Positions 1-6,296 of a stretch of DNA of 16,335 nucleotides are shown one piece after another; the stretch's first letter is position 1, and every line of letters begins with the position of its first letter. Location: assembly GCA_934754735.1 (NCBI GenBank), contig CAKVJE010000039.1:1-16335 (forward strand), written 5' to 3'. The notes below the pieces were generated by a model. The model had not been told where the DNA came from. It worked only from the letters and a program-made list of their open reading frames with translations, and ran no database searches. The DNA comes from an uncultured Candidatus Melainabacteria bacterium. GTDB taxonomy: Bacteria; Cyanobacteriota; Vampirovibrionia; Gastranaerophilales; Gastranaerophilaceae. A program made the translations under genes and the position numbers.

Positions 1-15
1 AAGAGATTCCAATTC

Positions 16-101
16 TCTAAGAGATAATTTTTCAACATTAATAAATACGAAGGATATTATGAACAGGGTCGAAATTCTGATGAATTTCGACCCTGTTTTT
101 G
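16..101 (+). repeat. Direct repeat copy A (with terminator hairpin)
   Basis: About 86 bp recur at 752-840. Both copies share TCTAAGAGATAATTTTTCAA, then a common stretch ending in GGATATTATG, then a 16-bp perfect hairpin and a short T run. The second copy has three extra bases (GAA) in the middle. The two copies flank the gene at 131-646. The bases before position 16 hold a small AGAGA/TCTCT inverted repeat, so the unit may begin left of the window. Confidence 0.85.
62..100 (+). terminator. Rho-independent terminator or strong hairpin A
   Basis: A perfect 16-bp stem runs from 62-77 to 82-97 with loop TGAT (78-81), followed by TTT. It would end a transcript entering from the left. The T run is short, so it could also act as a structural repeat element. 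Confidence 0.7.
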
Positions 102-130
102 TTATAATATATTAAAAATAGGAGAGTATA

Positions 131-646
131 ATGAGTTGTTTCAATTTTGATTATGAGATTACAAAACAAGATTTAAAATTGGTTAGTAAAGATATTTGGA
201 AGGTTTCTCATTATCGTAAGATACAAAAGAATTTTATTATAATAATAATGATATTTACAATTATTGCTATTGCATCAATTTTTATGCCTAATAATATATT
301 TAATACAATATTTTTTCCCTTAATATGTATTGTTCTTATTTTAATATATATGTTATTAATAATTCGCTTGTCTACTTATTTTAATATTAAAAGATTACTT
401 AAAGGTTCAAATTTAAAAAGGTCTATTATTATTGATGATTCAGGTATTAAACAAATGAACTCAACTTGCACATCAACATTGAATTGGAGTGGGATTATTA
501 ATATATCGAATCAAAAGCATTCAATATTATTATTTTTAGGTGATAGAATATTTATACTGTTACCAAAACGTATTTTTGCAAATGAAGAGGAAATTAATAA
601 CTGTTGGAATTATATCCAAGATTGTTATAATAAAACAAGAGCTTAG
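131..646 (+). CDS. YcxB-like membrane protein
   Basis: This 171-aa protein has two adjacent membrane helices (about residues 34-51 and 58-79). A soluble C-terminal half follows, with the pattern of the YcxB-like family (PF14317): a short 'IDDSGI' turn near 101-106, a conserved Trp in 'LNWSGIINI' near 116-124, and 'IFILLPKRIF' near 139-148. The family's function is unknown; members are small membrane-anchored proteins. The ATG is preceded by AGGAGA (121-126), and a TATAAT hexamer lies at 103-108 just after the hairpin. The gene stands alone between two direct repeats, like a cassette. Family assignment is by recalled pattern and is moderately sure. Confidence 0.75.
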   Translation: MSCFNFDYEITKQDLKLVSKDIWKVSHYRKIQKNFIIIIMIFTIIAIASIFMPNNIFNTIFFPLICIVLILIYMLLIIRLSTYFNIKRLLKGSNLKRSIIIDDSGIKQMNSTCTSTLNWSGIINISNQKHSILLFLGDRIFILLPKRIFANEEEINNCWNYIQDCYNKTRA

Positions 647-661
647 ATTGTAGTTGTAGTT

Positions 662-749
662 GTAGGTCGTGTTCAACGTTTTCATTGAACACGACAAATT
701 TTTGTGATGTTATTGTCGTGTTGGATGTCAATTGTCCAACACGACCTAC
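662..749. repeat. REP-doublet (BIME-like) element with 12-bp terminal inverted repeats
   Basis: The 88-bp block starts with GTAGGTCGTGTT (662-673) and ends with its exact reverse complement (738-749). Inside are two hairpins that share the GTCGTGTT stem: 666-695 (11-bp stem, 8-nt loop) and 715-745 (11-bp stem, 9-nt loop). This is the layout of paired REP sequences. Just before it is a small tandem repeat, TTGTAG three times (648-665). Confidence 0.75.
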
Positions 750-751
750 GG

Positions 752-840
752 TCTAAGAGATAATTTTTCAACATTAATAAATACGAAGAAGGATATTATG
801 AACAGGGTCGAAATTCATCAGAATTTCGACCCTGTTTTTG
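752..840 (+). repeat. Direct repeat copy B (with terminator hairpin)
   Basis: This is the second copy of the repeat at 16-101. It differs by a GAA insertion and by the hairpin loop, which is ATCA here and TGAT in copy A. It directly follows the REP doublet. Confidence 0.85.
801..839 (+). terminator. Rho-independent terminator or strong hairpin B
   Basis: A perfect 16-bp stem (801-816 with 821-836) has loop ATCA and is followed by TTT. The stem sequence is identical to the hairpin at 62-97. It could end transcription of the YcxB-like gene. Confidence 0.7.
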
Positions 841-860
841 TATACGATGGTAATTATGAA

Positions 861-888
861 GGTGGGAACCGCTTCCGTTTTTCCCACC
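861..888. repeat. GGTGGGAA/TTCCCACC palindrome, copy 1
   Basis: An 8-bp stem GGTGGGAA (861-868) pairs with TTCCCACC (881-888) around a 12-nt loop containing GCTTC. The same palindrome type recurs at 3952-3978 and 6067-6093. It has no T tail, so it is a small REP-like repeat rather than a terminator. Confidence 0.65.
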
Positions 889-913
889 CTATGCCTAATT
901 GCTTGACATGTAC

Positions 914-984
914 AGCAATGACGTAGCGTGAGACTATCGGTTGGGCGTCATTGTGAGGTACGATTGGCACCGAAACAATCCAGC
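914..984. repeat. REP-like element of the 'GTCATTG...CAATCCAG' type
   Basis: CAATGACG (916-923) and CGTCATTG (946-953) form an 8-bp inverted repeat. The stretch then runs through a GAGG motif to CAATCCAGC (976-984). The 'CGTCATTG.GAGG...CAATCCAG' arrangement resembles a repeat seen in many bacterial genomes. Here it is degenerate. Confidence 0.5.
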
Positions 985-1040
985 TTTTTATTAACTGCTT
1001 TTTTATGTATGTACAATACAAATTTTATTCGAACATTCTG

Positions 1041-1068
1041 TTTTGATTAAATTTTAACGAATTATAAT
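1041..1068 (+). promoter_or_regulatory. Candidate promoter of the 1229-3557 unit
   Basis: A perfect TATAAT lies at 1063-1068 with a weak -35 (TTTTGA, 1041-1046) at 16 bp. Predicted start is near 1075, giving a ~150-nt leader. ATCTTGG (1075-1081) and CCAAGAT (1115-1121) would pair at the leader's 5' end. Otherwise the leader to 1228 is plain AT-rich DNA with a weak CCCT/AGGG hairpin and a T8 run near 1195. Confidence 0.45.
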
Positions 1069-1228
1069 AAATGTATCTTGGATAGCAGAACGTAGTCTTG
1101 GAAAAGCGTATGCGCCAAGATTATTGTAATTATCGTAACTTTACATTTCTTAAAAAATATGTTATTTTTATATTAAAAGCCCTTCAGGGAGTGTTTTTTT
1201 TGCATATTTTTATAAAAAAGGATTTGAA

Positions 1229-2905
1229 ATGTTTAATAAGAATTTAGAGTTTCTTGGAAACGACGCACTCAAGGATAGATTAAGCCGAATTACGCTTGAA
1301 GAGTCAAGCAAAAAAATGTCATACTGTATGACTCCATCTAACGACTATTTATTGATGAAAAATGATGTGCCAATAGATGACATAAACAATCCGAGAGAAG
1401 CAATTAAAGATATGCTAAAATCTACAATTAAAATTCCAATGGATAAAAATGATATCATAATAACCTTTGGTATTGGACTCGGTTATCTTCTTGACGAAAC
1501 ATTTAATGCATATAATTCCAAAATTTTTGTTTATGAACCTGATTTAAAACTTTTGCACTTTGTATTAAATAATGTTGATATATCAGAACATTTAAGAAGC
1601 GGACGAGTTTTTATAACAAATGATTTAAAAGAACTTTTGGAAAAATTGAGTAAGATTTATATCAACAAAGATAAAGTCGAAATTGTTTATTTAAAGAATT
1701 ATGCGTTTGTAAAAAGTCATGAACTTTTAGAATTAACTCAAAAAGTTTACGAAACTTGTAAAACAAAAATGTTAGATGTAAACACAATTGCAAGATTTTC
1801 TCGCCAATGGTTGATTAATTCTTTAACTAATATAAGCGCAGTTAACGCGAGCTCTGTTTTTGCGCTTTCAGATTTGGAAAACAAATTTATAGGACAAACT
1901 GCTTTAATTATCGCAGCGGGGCCGTCTTTAAATGAAAATATTGAAAAAATTAAAGCAAACAGAGACAAATTTGTAATTTTTGCAGTAAACAAAGTTTTAA
2001 GAGTGTTAGAAGCAAATGGAATCACACCTGATTTTGTAGTTTGCCTTGATGCATCAGGTATCAGCGCAACACTAACAGGATTGGAAGATTTTTGTTCAAA
2101 AATCAATTGTATTAGCGATTTAAAATCTGATATTTCATTGCTTACTAAAACTTTTAAAAAACACTTTATAACTTTTTCAAAAAACGAAGCTGTAGTTAAT
2201 AAATTGGCAAATTATAACAAATTTGTTAAAATGGCTGAATATGGTGGTTCAGCAACTACGATGGCATTGGTTGTAGCGCATCAATTAGGTTTTAGCAAAA
2301 TTATTTTTGCGGGTTTAGATTTAGCATTTAAAAACGATATTATGTATGCTACCGGAGAAGCTATACAGCAAACTCCAAACGGACAAATTGTAACTTCTAA
2401 TATTACAAAAAACATTTCAAGAATAAAATCTGTAACAGGTGAAGTTGTTAAAACTCGTGATGATTATGCTGCGTTCATAAATCATTTTGAAGTTTTAATC
2501 AAAGATTTAGCTATAAAAGAAGTTTATAATACAACTTCTTTTGGCGCATATATAGAAGGAATGAAGAACGTTAAATTAGATGATATCCCACTATTTTTAT
2601 CATCTTCCGGCACATCTTTAATATTAAGTGATGTTAAACCGATAAAATTTGTGATAAAAGATTGGATGCAAGAAGAATTATTTTTGATTAATAACGTTAT
2701 TTCTATGCTTTCAAAAGGCGTTTTTTCACCGGCATTAATTTCTGCAATAGTTAAATCATCTTTGCTTTATTCATACATGCAAGCTGATATTATTAATGTT
2801 ATGCAAGCTAAATTTGAGCCGAGTCTTGCTGAAGATTTTATTAATAAGACTAAAGTTTCAATAAAAAATGTAGTAGAATATTTACAAAAACTTCGTTTAA
2901 TCTAA
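1229..2905 (+). CDS. MAF/DUF115 (MptE-like) family protein
   Basis: This 558-aa protein belongs to the 'motility-associated factor glycosyltransferase' family (PF01973, also called DUF115 or 6-hydroxymethylpterin pyrophosphokinase MptE-like). An N-terminal Rossmann-like part holds 'GIGLGYLLDETF' (about 82-93) and 'VYEPDLKLL'. The core domain starts near 221 with 'ALIIAAGPSLNENI' and continues with 'AVNKVLRVLEANGITPDFVV' and 'GGSATTMALVVAHQLG'. Some relatives transfer nonulosonic acids to flagellin; others are of unknown role, and no flagellar gene is visible here. AAGGA precedes the ATG. The stop is 19 bp before the next gene, which has its own strong RBS, so the two form an operon. Family is confident; substrate is not known. 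Confidence 0.85.
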   Translation: MFNKNLEFLGNDALKDRLSRITLEESSKKMSYCMTPSNDYLLMKNDVPIDDINNPREAIKDMLKSTIKIPMDKNDIIITFGIGLGYLLDETFNAYNSKIFVYEPDLKLLHFVLNNVDISEHLRSGRVFITNDLKELLEKLSKIYINKDKVEIVYLKNYAFVKSHELLELTQKVYETCKTKMLDVNTIARFSRQWLINSLTNISAVNASSVFALSDLENKFIGQTALIIAAGPSLNENIEKIKANRDKFVIFAVNKVLRVLEANGITPDFVVCLDASGISATLTGLEDFCSKINCISDLKSDISLLTKTFKKHFITFSKNEAVVNKLANYNKFVKMAEYGGSATTMALVVAHQLGFSKIIFAGLDLAFKNDIMYATGEAIQQTPNGQIVTSNITKNISRIKSVTGEVVKTRDDYAAFINHFEVLIKDLAIKEVYNTTSFGAYIEGMKNVKLDDIPLFLSSSGTSLILSDVKPIKFVIKDWMQEELFLINNVISMLSKGVFSPALISAIVKSSLLYSYMQADIINVMQAKFEPSLAEDFINKTKVSIKNVVEYLQKLRLI

Positions 2906-2924
2906 TAAATACAATGGAGGTTTA

Positions 2925-3557
2925 ATGAAAAAACTTGTACTGACTTTAATATGTTTATTTTGCCAGTTCTCAATTTGTCATGCCGCAAATTATTTAAAAG
3001 TAACAGCCATGGAAGATTTTGATACTGCTTCGCCTAAAGAAACTTTTAATGTATTTATAAGAGAAGAAGGAACGCTTGGACAGTACACACTTAGGGTGAA
3101 TTCTATTTTACATTGTCAAATATTACAAATTGTTGACCCCAAAAGAGGAAAACGCGACGCTTCATTTTTTATAAAACCTTTAACTTTTACTGAAAAGGGT
3201 GTTGTCACAAATATTGAAGAAGATATGTATGGAAAATACACAACAACAGTTTTGTCAAAAGAAGAAATAAAAAAGCTGCCTTACGGAAAAATGATTAAAA
3301 ATGGTGTCTTGTTGGTCGGAAGTTATTTTGTAAAAGGACTTTCGATCGGCGTATCATTTATAGAAGGGTTTGCTAAGAATGAAAAAAATAATCGCTTTAA
3401 ATCAGGCGTGACAAATGCTTATGAAGAATCTCCGGTTTCTTTAGTTGAAAAAGGTGGCGAATTAAAAATCAAAACCGGCGATGATTTTTATTTTGTGTTT
3501 AAAACCGAAGAAGATGTGCAAGAACCTAACTATACTTACACACCGGCTGAGAATTAG
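2925..3557 (+). CDS. Secreted protein of unknown function
   Basis: This 210-aa protein begins with a clear signal peptide: Lys-Lys at 2-3, a hydrophobic core to about residue 17, and a likely cleavage after 'CHA' or 'CHAA' near residues 20-21. No standard lipobox is present, although Cys residues lie in the signal region. The mature part is soluble, with mixed strand and helix. A mildly hydrophobic glycine-containing stretch ('VLLVGSYFVKGLSIGVSFIEG') lies around 125-145 and could be a second membrane or amphipathic segment. GGAGGT (2916-2921) sits at ideal distance from the ATG. It follows the MAF/DUF115 gene in the same unit, so it may be a substrate or partner in envelope modification, which is inference. 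I do not recognise the family. Confidence 0.75.
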   Translation: MKKLVLTLICLFCQFSICHAANYLKVTAMEDFDTASPKETFNVFIREEGTLGQYTLRVNSILHCQILQIVDPKRGKRDASFFIKPLTFTEKGVVTNIEEDMYGKYTTTVLSKEEIKKLPYGKMIKNGVLLVGSYFVKGLSIGVSFIEGFAKNEKNNRFKSGVTNAYEESPVSLVEKGGELKIKTGDDFYFVFKTEEDVQEPNYTYTPAEN

Positions 3558-3597
3558 ATAAATATTGAAAACGGTTTTGTTTTTTCTACTCTATAAG

Positions 3598-3682
3598 ACT
3601 GCCAACAAGCATAATAGCGCAAAGAGTTTTGTAGGAGTTAAATATAACTATTTTTAATTAAAGAGCCGTTTAGGCTTTTTTT
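3598..3682 (+). repeat. Divergent copy R1 of the terminator-bearing repeat or RNA-like element
   Basis: Shares with R2 (4898-5032) and R3 (5878-6012) the ordered blocks ACTGCCAAC, GGAGTTAAATA and AGAGCCG-TTAGGCT plus T run. The sequence between the blocks differs and the spacing is shorter. It lies just downstream of the secreted-protein gene on the same strand and supplies its terminator. Confidence 0.6.
3661..3682 (+). terminator. Terminator of the 1229-3557 operon (end of R1)
   Basis: AAGAGCC pairs with GGCTTTT around a five-base loop (one G-T pair), followed by a run of T. It lies about 100 bp after the stop at 3557. Confidence 0.75.
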
Positions 3683-3703
3683 ATTGTAGAACAAAAAATT
3701 TAT

Positions 3704-3721
3704 GGTGCAAAAAATTGCACC
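3704..3721. repeat. Small perfect hairpin
   Basis: GGTGCAA (3704-3710) and TTGCACC (3715-3721) enclose AAAA. There is no T tail. It is one of several palindromes filling the 3683-3993 gene-free stretch. Confidence 0.55.
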
Positions 3722-3773
3722 CTACATTTCTGGAGTAACTCTTTATGGGGGAGCAGATTTTCGGTAGGGTGAC

Positions 3774-3867
3774 GCGAACATGAGTGAGCTAATCTATAAA
3801 AGCTAACAACATAAAAATAACAATCGAAATCCGTTAGGATTTGTTGTTATTGGAATGTTATGTTCGC
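3774..3867. repeat. Long nested imperfect palindrome
   Basis: Outer arms GCGAACAT (3774-3781) and ATGTTCGC (3860-3867) surround a second stem, AATAACAA (3816-3823) with TTGTTATT (3844-3851). A third stem AAATCC/GGATTT lies inside it with loop GTTA (3833-3836). This makes a ~94-bp foldable element. The sequence after it (AATAATCCAAG) resembles the tail of the repeat at 914-984, so it may be a relative. Confidence 0.6.
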
Positions 3868-3951
3868 TCGAATAATCCAAGACAGAGGAGAGTTTCAAGT
3901 TAAACCATGCGAAACTTAGAAATTCGGGTGTGGGCTTATTAAGATTATGCA

Positions 3952-3978
3952 GGCGGGAATTGCTTCATTTTTCCCACC
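3952..3978. repeat. GGTGGGAA/TTCCCACC palindrome, copy 2
   Basis: GGCGGGAA (3952-3959) faces TTCCCACC (3971-3978) across a loop with TTGCTTCA. One mismatch is present compared with the other copies. It is followed by CGATAATACT, close to the CGACAATACT after copy 3. It lies just past the end of the minus-strand gene at 3994. Confidence 0.6.
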
Positions 3979-3993
3979 CGATAATACTGGTTA

Positions 3994-4776
3994 TTATTCT
4001 TGAAACATTTTTAATAGTGCTTCTTCTTTTGCTTGTAAATTTGCATATTCAGCAGGATTTTTTCTAATCTCTAAATATTTTTCCGCAGAGAGAAAATGTG
4101 CACGTGAAATCAAATCTTTTATATAGGCAGATGTTAGAATGTAACCATTGAGAAGAATGTCTTCAAATTTTTTACTATAGTTTTTATCTAAAGTCTCAAA
4201 ATCAATCATATGGGCTTTGCTAGCTTCTTTTATAGATTTTACTTCTTCTATATGTTTAACTATTTTCTTTGTATCTTTGCCTGCAAACAAATAATCACTT
4301 ACATTTTGCGCATTATTATCATAAGCATCAATAAAATTTTTCAATTTTTCTGTTTCTTGAACTTTGTGCTCAGTATGAACATCATTAGGAAAATATTCTG
4401 CTAAAGTGCTTAACCAATTTTTCATTATTTTAAAAGGATGCTTTAACGTATCAGAATTACTTTCAATGTAGTCAGCTAATTGAATTTGTTGAGATTTGCC
4501 ACCAATTGTAAAAGAACTTCTGATATCTCTATATGATCCTCTAAGTGGTCCTTCTATATTATTTCTATCATCAGCAAACATTTTTTCTGTATTATCAAAA
4601 GTTCCAAACTTACCAATTTTGAATGAAACAACATCTTTGGGTGTTCCAATTTCTTCAGCTTTGTAAGCCAATTGTTTTATTTCTTCTGAATTCAAATTCC
4701 AATGTTTTTTGTTAACTCCATATAATGTTAATTTAGCACCAAAAGCTGGAGCTGAATCTATTTTGTTGATTTGCAT
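3994..4776 (-). CDS. 'APAFGA'-type protein, function unknown
   Basis: This 260-aa, mostly helical, charged protein has no membrane segment and no classical signal peptide. The N-terminus 'MQINKIDSAPAFGAKL' carries a short hydrophobic FG motif, which I associate with a large set of otherwise unrelated Gastranaerophilales proteins; that association is recall, not shown here. The window has a second clear case (6902-7168). Residues ~100-200 contain a hydrophilic, helix-rich stretch. The ATG is preceded by AAAGG at about 8 nt. The gene is monocistronic with a candidate promoter at 4819-4846. No known domain recognised. Confidence 0.75.
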   Translation of the reverse strand: MQINKIDSAPAFGAKLTLYGVNKKHWNLNSEEIKQLAYKAEEIGTPKDVVSFKIGKFGTFDNTEKMFADDRNNIEGPLRGSYRDIRSSFTIGGKSQQIQLADYIESNSDTLKHPFKIMKNWLSTLAEYFPNDVHTEHKVQETEKLKNFIDAYDNNAQNVSDYLFAGKDTKKIVKHIEEVKSIKEASKAHMIDFETLDKNYSKKFEDILLNGYILTSAYIKDLISRAHFLSAEKYLEIRKNPAEYANLQAKEEALLKMFQE

Positions 4777-4818
4777 AGTAGAACCTTTCTTTATTAATTG
4801 GGATACACATCTAGGAAC

Positions 4819-4846
4819 ATAGTAGCACTAAAAATAATAGTTGCAA
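4819..4846 (-). promoter_or_regulatory. Candidate promoter of the 3994-4776 gene
   Basis: On the minus strand TTGCAA (4841-4846) is followed after 16 bp by TACTAT (4819-4824). That hexamer has an upstream TGC, fitting an extended -10. It gives a leader of about 35-40 nt. Confidence 0.4.
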
Positions 4847-4897
4847 GATATTATTAATTTTTTTAAGTTTGTAGTTTGTGTTTATTTTCTAATAAAA

Positions 4898-5032
4898 TTC
4901 TCCACTTGGGTAATCCTAAACTGCCAACCTGTCTAATGGTGCGACGACCTTCGTTGGAGTTAAATAATTATATTAAATCTTTTTCATACTTCCAGCTATT
5001 CTTAATTCCAGAGCCGATTAGGCTCTTTTTTT
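4898..5032 (+). repeat. Terminator-bearing repeat R2 (possible small RNA)
   Basis: From 4898 to 5030 this matches R3 (5878-6010) at a fixed offset of 980 bp with only two differences seen (C4928/T5908 and A4970/G5950). No ORF of note lies inside. Possible folds include ACT(G)CCAAC with GTTGGAGT, and CGACGA with TCGTTG around CCT. The element ends in an intrinsic terminator, the form expected of an independent short transcript. Its transcription is not shown. Confidence 0.8.
5010..5032 (+). terminator. Terminator at the end of R2
   Basis: AGAGCC (5010-5015) pairs with GGCTCT (5021-5026) around GATTA, followed by seven T. The last T residues overlap the stop codon of the converging minus-strand gene. 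Confidence 0.75.
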
Positions 5033-5228
5033 AATTATATTTCAAAATATTTTTTGCTATCTTAATAATATTAGCGTTATTTTTCATTGCAGGAAAAGCT
5101 TTTTTTAAAAGCTCTGCCATTAGAACTTCATCCATTTTTAAATTATACTCAACTTTGTTTTTTGATTTTGCAATTTGAGCAGCTGTTGTAAACATATTTA
5201 ATAATTCTAATGCATCTCTATCAGTCAT
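5031..5228 (-). CDS. Small protein coupled to the zeta-like gene
   Basis: A 65-aa soluble, helical protein. I choose the ATG at 5228, which overlaps the stop of the zeta-like gene (ATGACTGA, 8 bp) and has AGGA 7-8 nt upstream. A TTG three bases earlier is less likely. Charged and hydrophobic residues alternate as in two or three amphipathic helices. Coupling suggests it works with the kinase, perhaps as a partner or antitoxin. However, antitoxins of epsilon/zeta pairs usually lie upstream, and I do not recognise the family. It may be expressed poorly now that the upstream gene is frameshifted. Confidence 0.65.
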   Translation of the reverse strand: MTDRDALELLNMFTTAAQIAKSKNKVEYNLKMDEVLMAELLKKAFPAMKNNANIIKIAKNILKYN

Positions 5229-5815
5229 CAATTTCTTCCTTTGTTGAGATTATAATCCGATTAAATTTTTCTTGCATCTCTTTGTTAACAATACTAAAAC
5301 TATCCTTTGTTCCAAATGAAACAATTATTGGAGCGTAATCATATCCATTATAGAACATAGTCCATTCATCAACTAAAAACCTGTATTCATCCCAAAATTT
5401 TATAATACTTTTATAGTATCTACGTACAATATCTTCTTCTGGCACGTTATGTCCACCATTTTCTACGCGTTTTTTTACTCGTTCAATACAAATTGCACAA
5501 TTTTGTAAAAAAGAATAAACTAAGATTTTGCTGTCTTGCTTTGTCTATAATTTTAATAATATTATTTCCAGATAAAGTCGATTCTACGGCAAAAGATATA
5601 TTATTCCTTAAAAATTCATTTAGTCTTTTAAAATAAAGCTTACCTGCTGATATCAGAACACTATTAATCGCATTTGGGCAAATTTCCTTGGCAATATCAT
5701 CAGCATTAAGAAATTCCAGATTTTTTTCTTTTAAAAGAACATTTGCTAATGTACTTTTTCCACTACCATTTGCACCAGCAATAATGTATAACATTTTTTT
5801 AGACGAAGTATTCAT
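5221..5815 (-). pseudogene. Zeta-toxin-like P-loop kinase, frameshifted
   Basis: Two reading frames together give a near full-length zeta-toxin/AAA-type small kinase of about 195 residues. The N-terminal frame (5815-5483) has Walker A 'GANGSGKS' (14-21), 'NADDIAKE' (37-44) and 'ESTLSG' (78-83). The C-terminal frame (stop at 5221) supplies 'CIERVKKRVENGGHNVPEED' and 'RRYYKSI', the usual second half of this family. The frames meet near 5519-5522, where a +1 (or -2) shift is needed; the N-terminal frame otherwise stops at 5483. Zeta toxins phosphorylate UDP-N-acetylglucosamine; other members of this subgroup are uncharacterised. No upstream antitoxin is visible. The break may be inactivating, a sequencing error, or, less likely, a +1 recoding site (see findings). 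Confidence 0.85.
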
Positions 5816-5877
5816 ATCTTCATAATATCATAAATTTAAGTATAAGTAATCGTAAAAAGGTATCTTCACAATAAATC

Positions 5878-6012
5878 TTCTCCACTTGGGTAATCCTAAA
5901 CTGCCAATCTGTCTAATGGTGCGACGACCTTCGTTGGAGTTAAATAATTGTATTAAATCTTTTTCATACTTCCAGCTATTCTTAATTCCAGAGCCGATTA
6001 GGCTCTTTTTTT
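5878..6012 (+). repeat. Terminator-bearing repeat R3 (possible small RNA)
   Basis: Nearly identical partner of R2, in the same orientation 980 bp away. With R2 it frames the zeta-like module. It lies upstream of the + strand genes at 6176 and 6297, but its terminator would insulate them. Confidence 0.8.
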
Positions 6013-6014
6013 TT
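5990..6014 (+). terminator. Terminator at the end of R3
   Basis: AGAGCC (5990-5995) pairs with GGCTCT (6001-6006) around GATTA, followed by nine T. Confidence 0.75.
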
Positions 6015-6066
6015 GGTTAAGAACAAATAATTGTTATATTCAAGAACAATTATTGAACATAATAAA

Positions 6067-6093
6067 GGTGGGAATTGCTTCGCTTTTCCCACC
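6067..6093. repeat. GGTGGGAA/TTCCCACC palindrome, copy 3
   Basis: GGTGGGAA (6067-6074) and TTCCCACC (6086-6093) form a perfect 8-bp stem. The loop TTGCTTCGCTT can add two GC pairs around TTC. This is the best copy of the family. Confidence 0.7.
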
Positions 6094-6175
6094 CGACAAT
6101 ACTTCACAACTCTTTACATTTAATTGCAAAATAATATTTGTAATTATACAATAAAGCCATTAAAGAGTGCGTATA

Positions 6176-6283
6176 ATGAAAATCCACCCAATATTAACAA
6201 ATCATAATATTAAAATATTTTCTAATATAAGTGAAAAAATTACAGATCATTTAGATGATAGAAATAAATTAATGCTTCAATAG
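6176..6283 (+). CDS. Possible 35-aa peptide ahead of the 6297 gene
   Basis: ATG at 6176 opens a 35-codon frame ending at TAG 6281-6283. The stop is fused to the RBS of the next gene (TAGGAGA), leaving 13 bp between them, as in a real operon. A weak AAAGAG precedes the ATG. The peptide starts 'MKIHPIL' and contains 'IKIFSNI', resembling the N-termini of the F-motif proteins nearby. It could be a leader peptide or the truncated head of such a protein. Confidence 0.4.
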   Translation: MKIHPILTNHNIKIFSNISEKITDHLDDRNKLMLQ

Positions 6284-6296
6284 GAGAAAACTATAT

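Noticed and set aside
671..726. Integron attC-like boxes (RYYYAAC at 671-677, GTTRRRY at 720-726)
   Set aside because: They arise from the REP doublet's palindromes. No integron integrase is present and the L-box spacing is wrong.
732..926. 64-aa frame over the second direct repeat and a palindrome
   Set aside because: It begins at TTG without RBS and reads through repeat hairpins; composition is that of the repeats, not a protein.
1747..2106. 119-aa minus-strand frame
   Set aside because: It lies wholly inside the well-supported MAF/DUF115 gene on the other strand.
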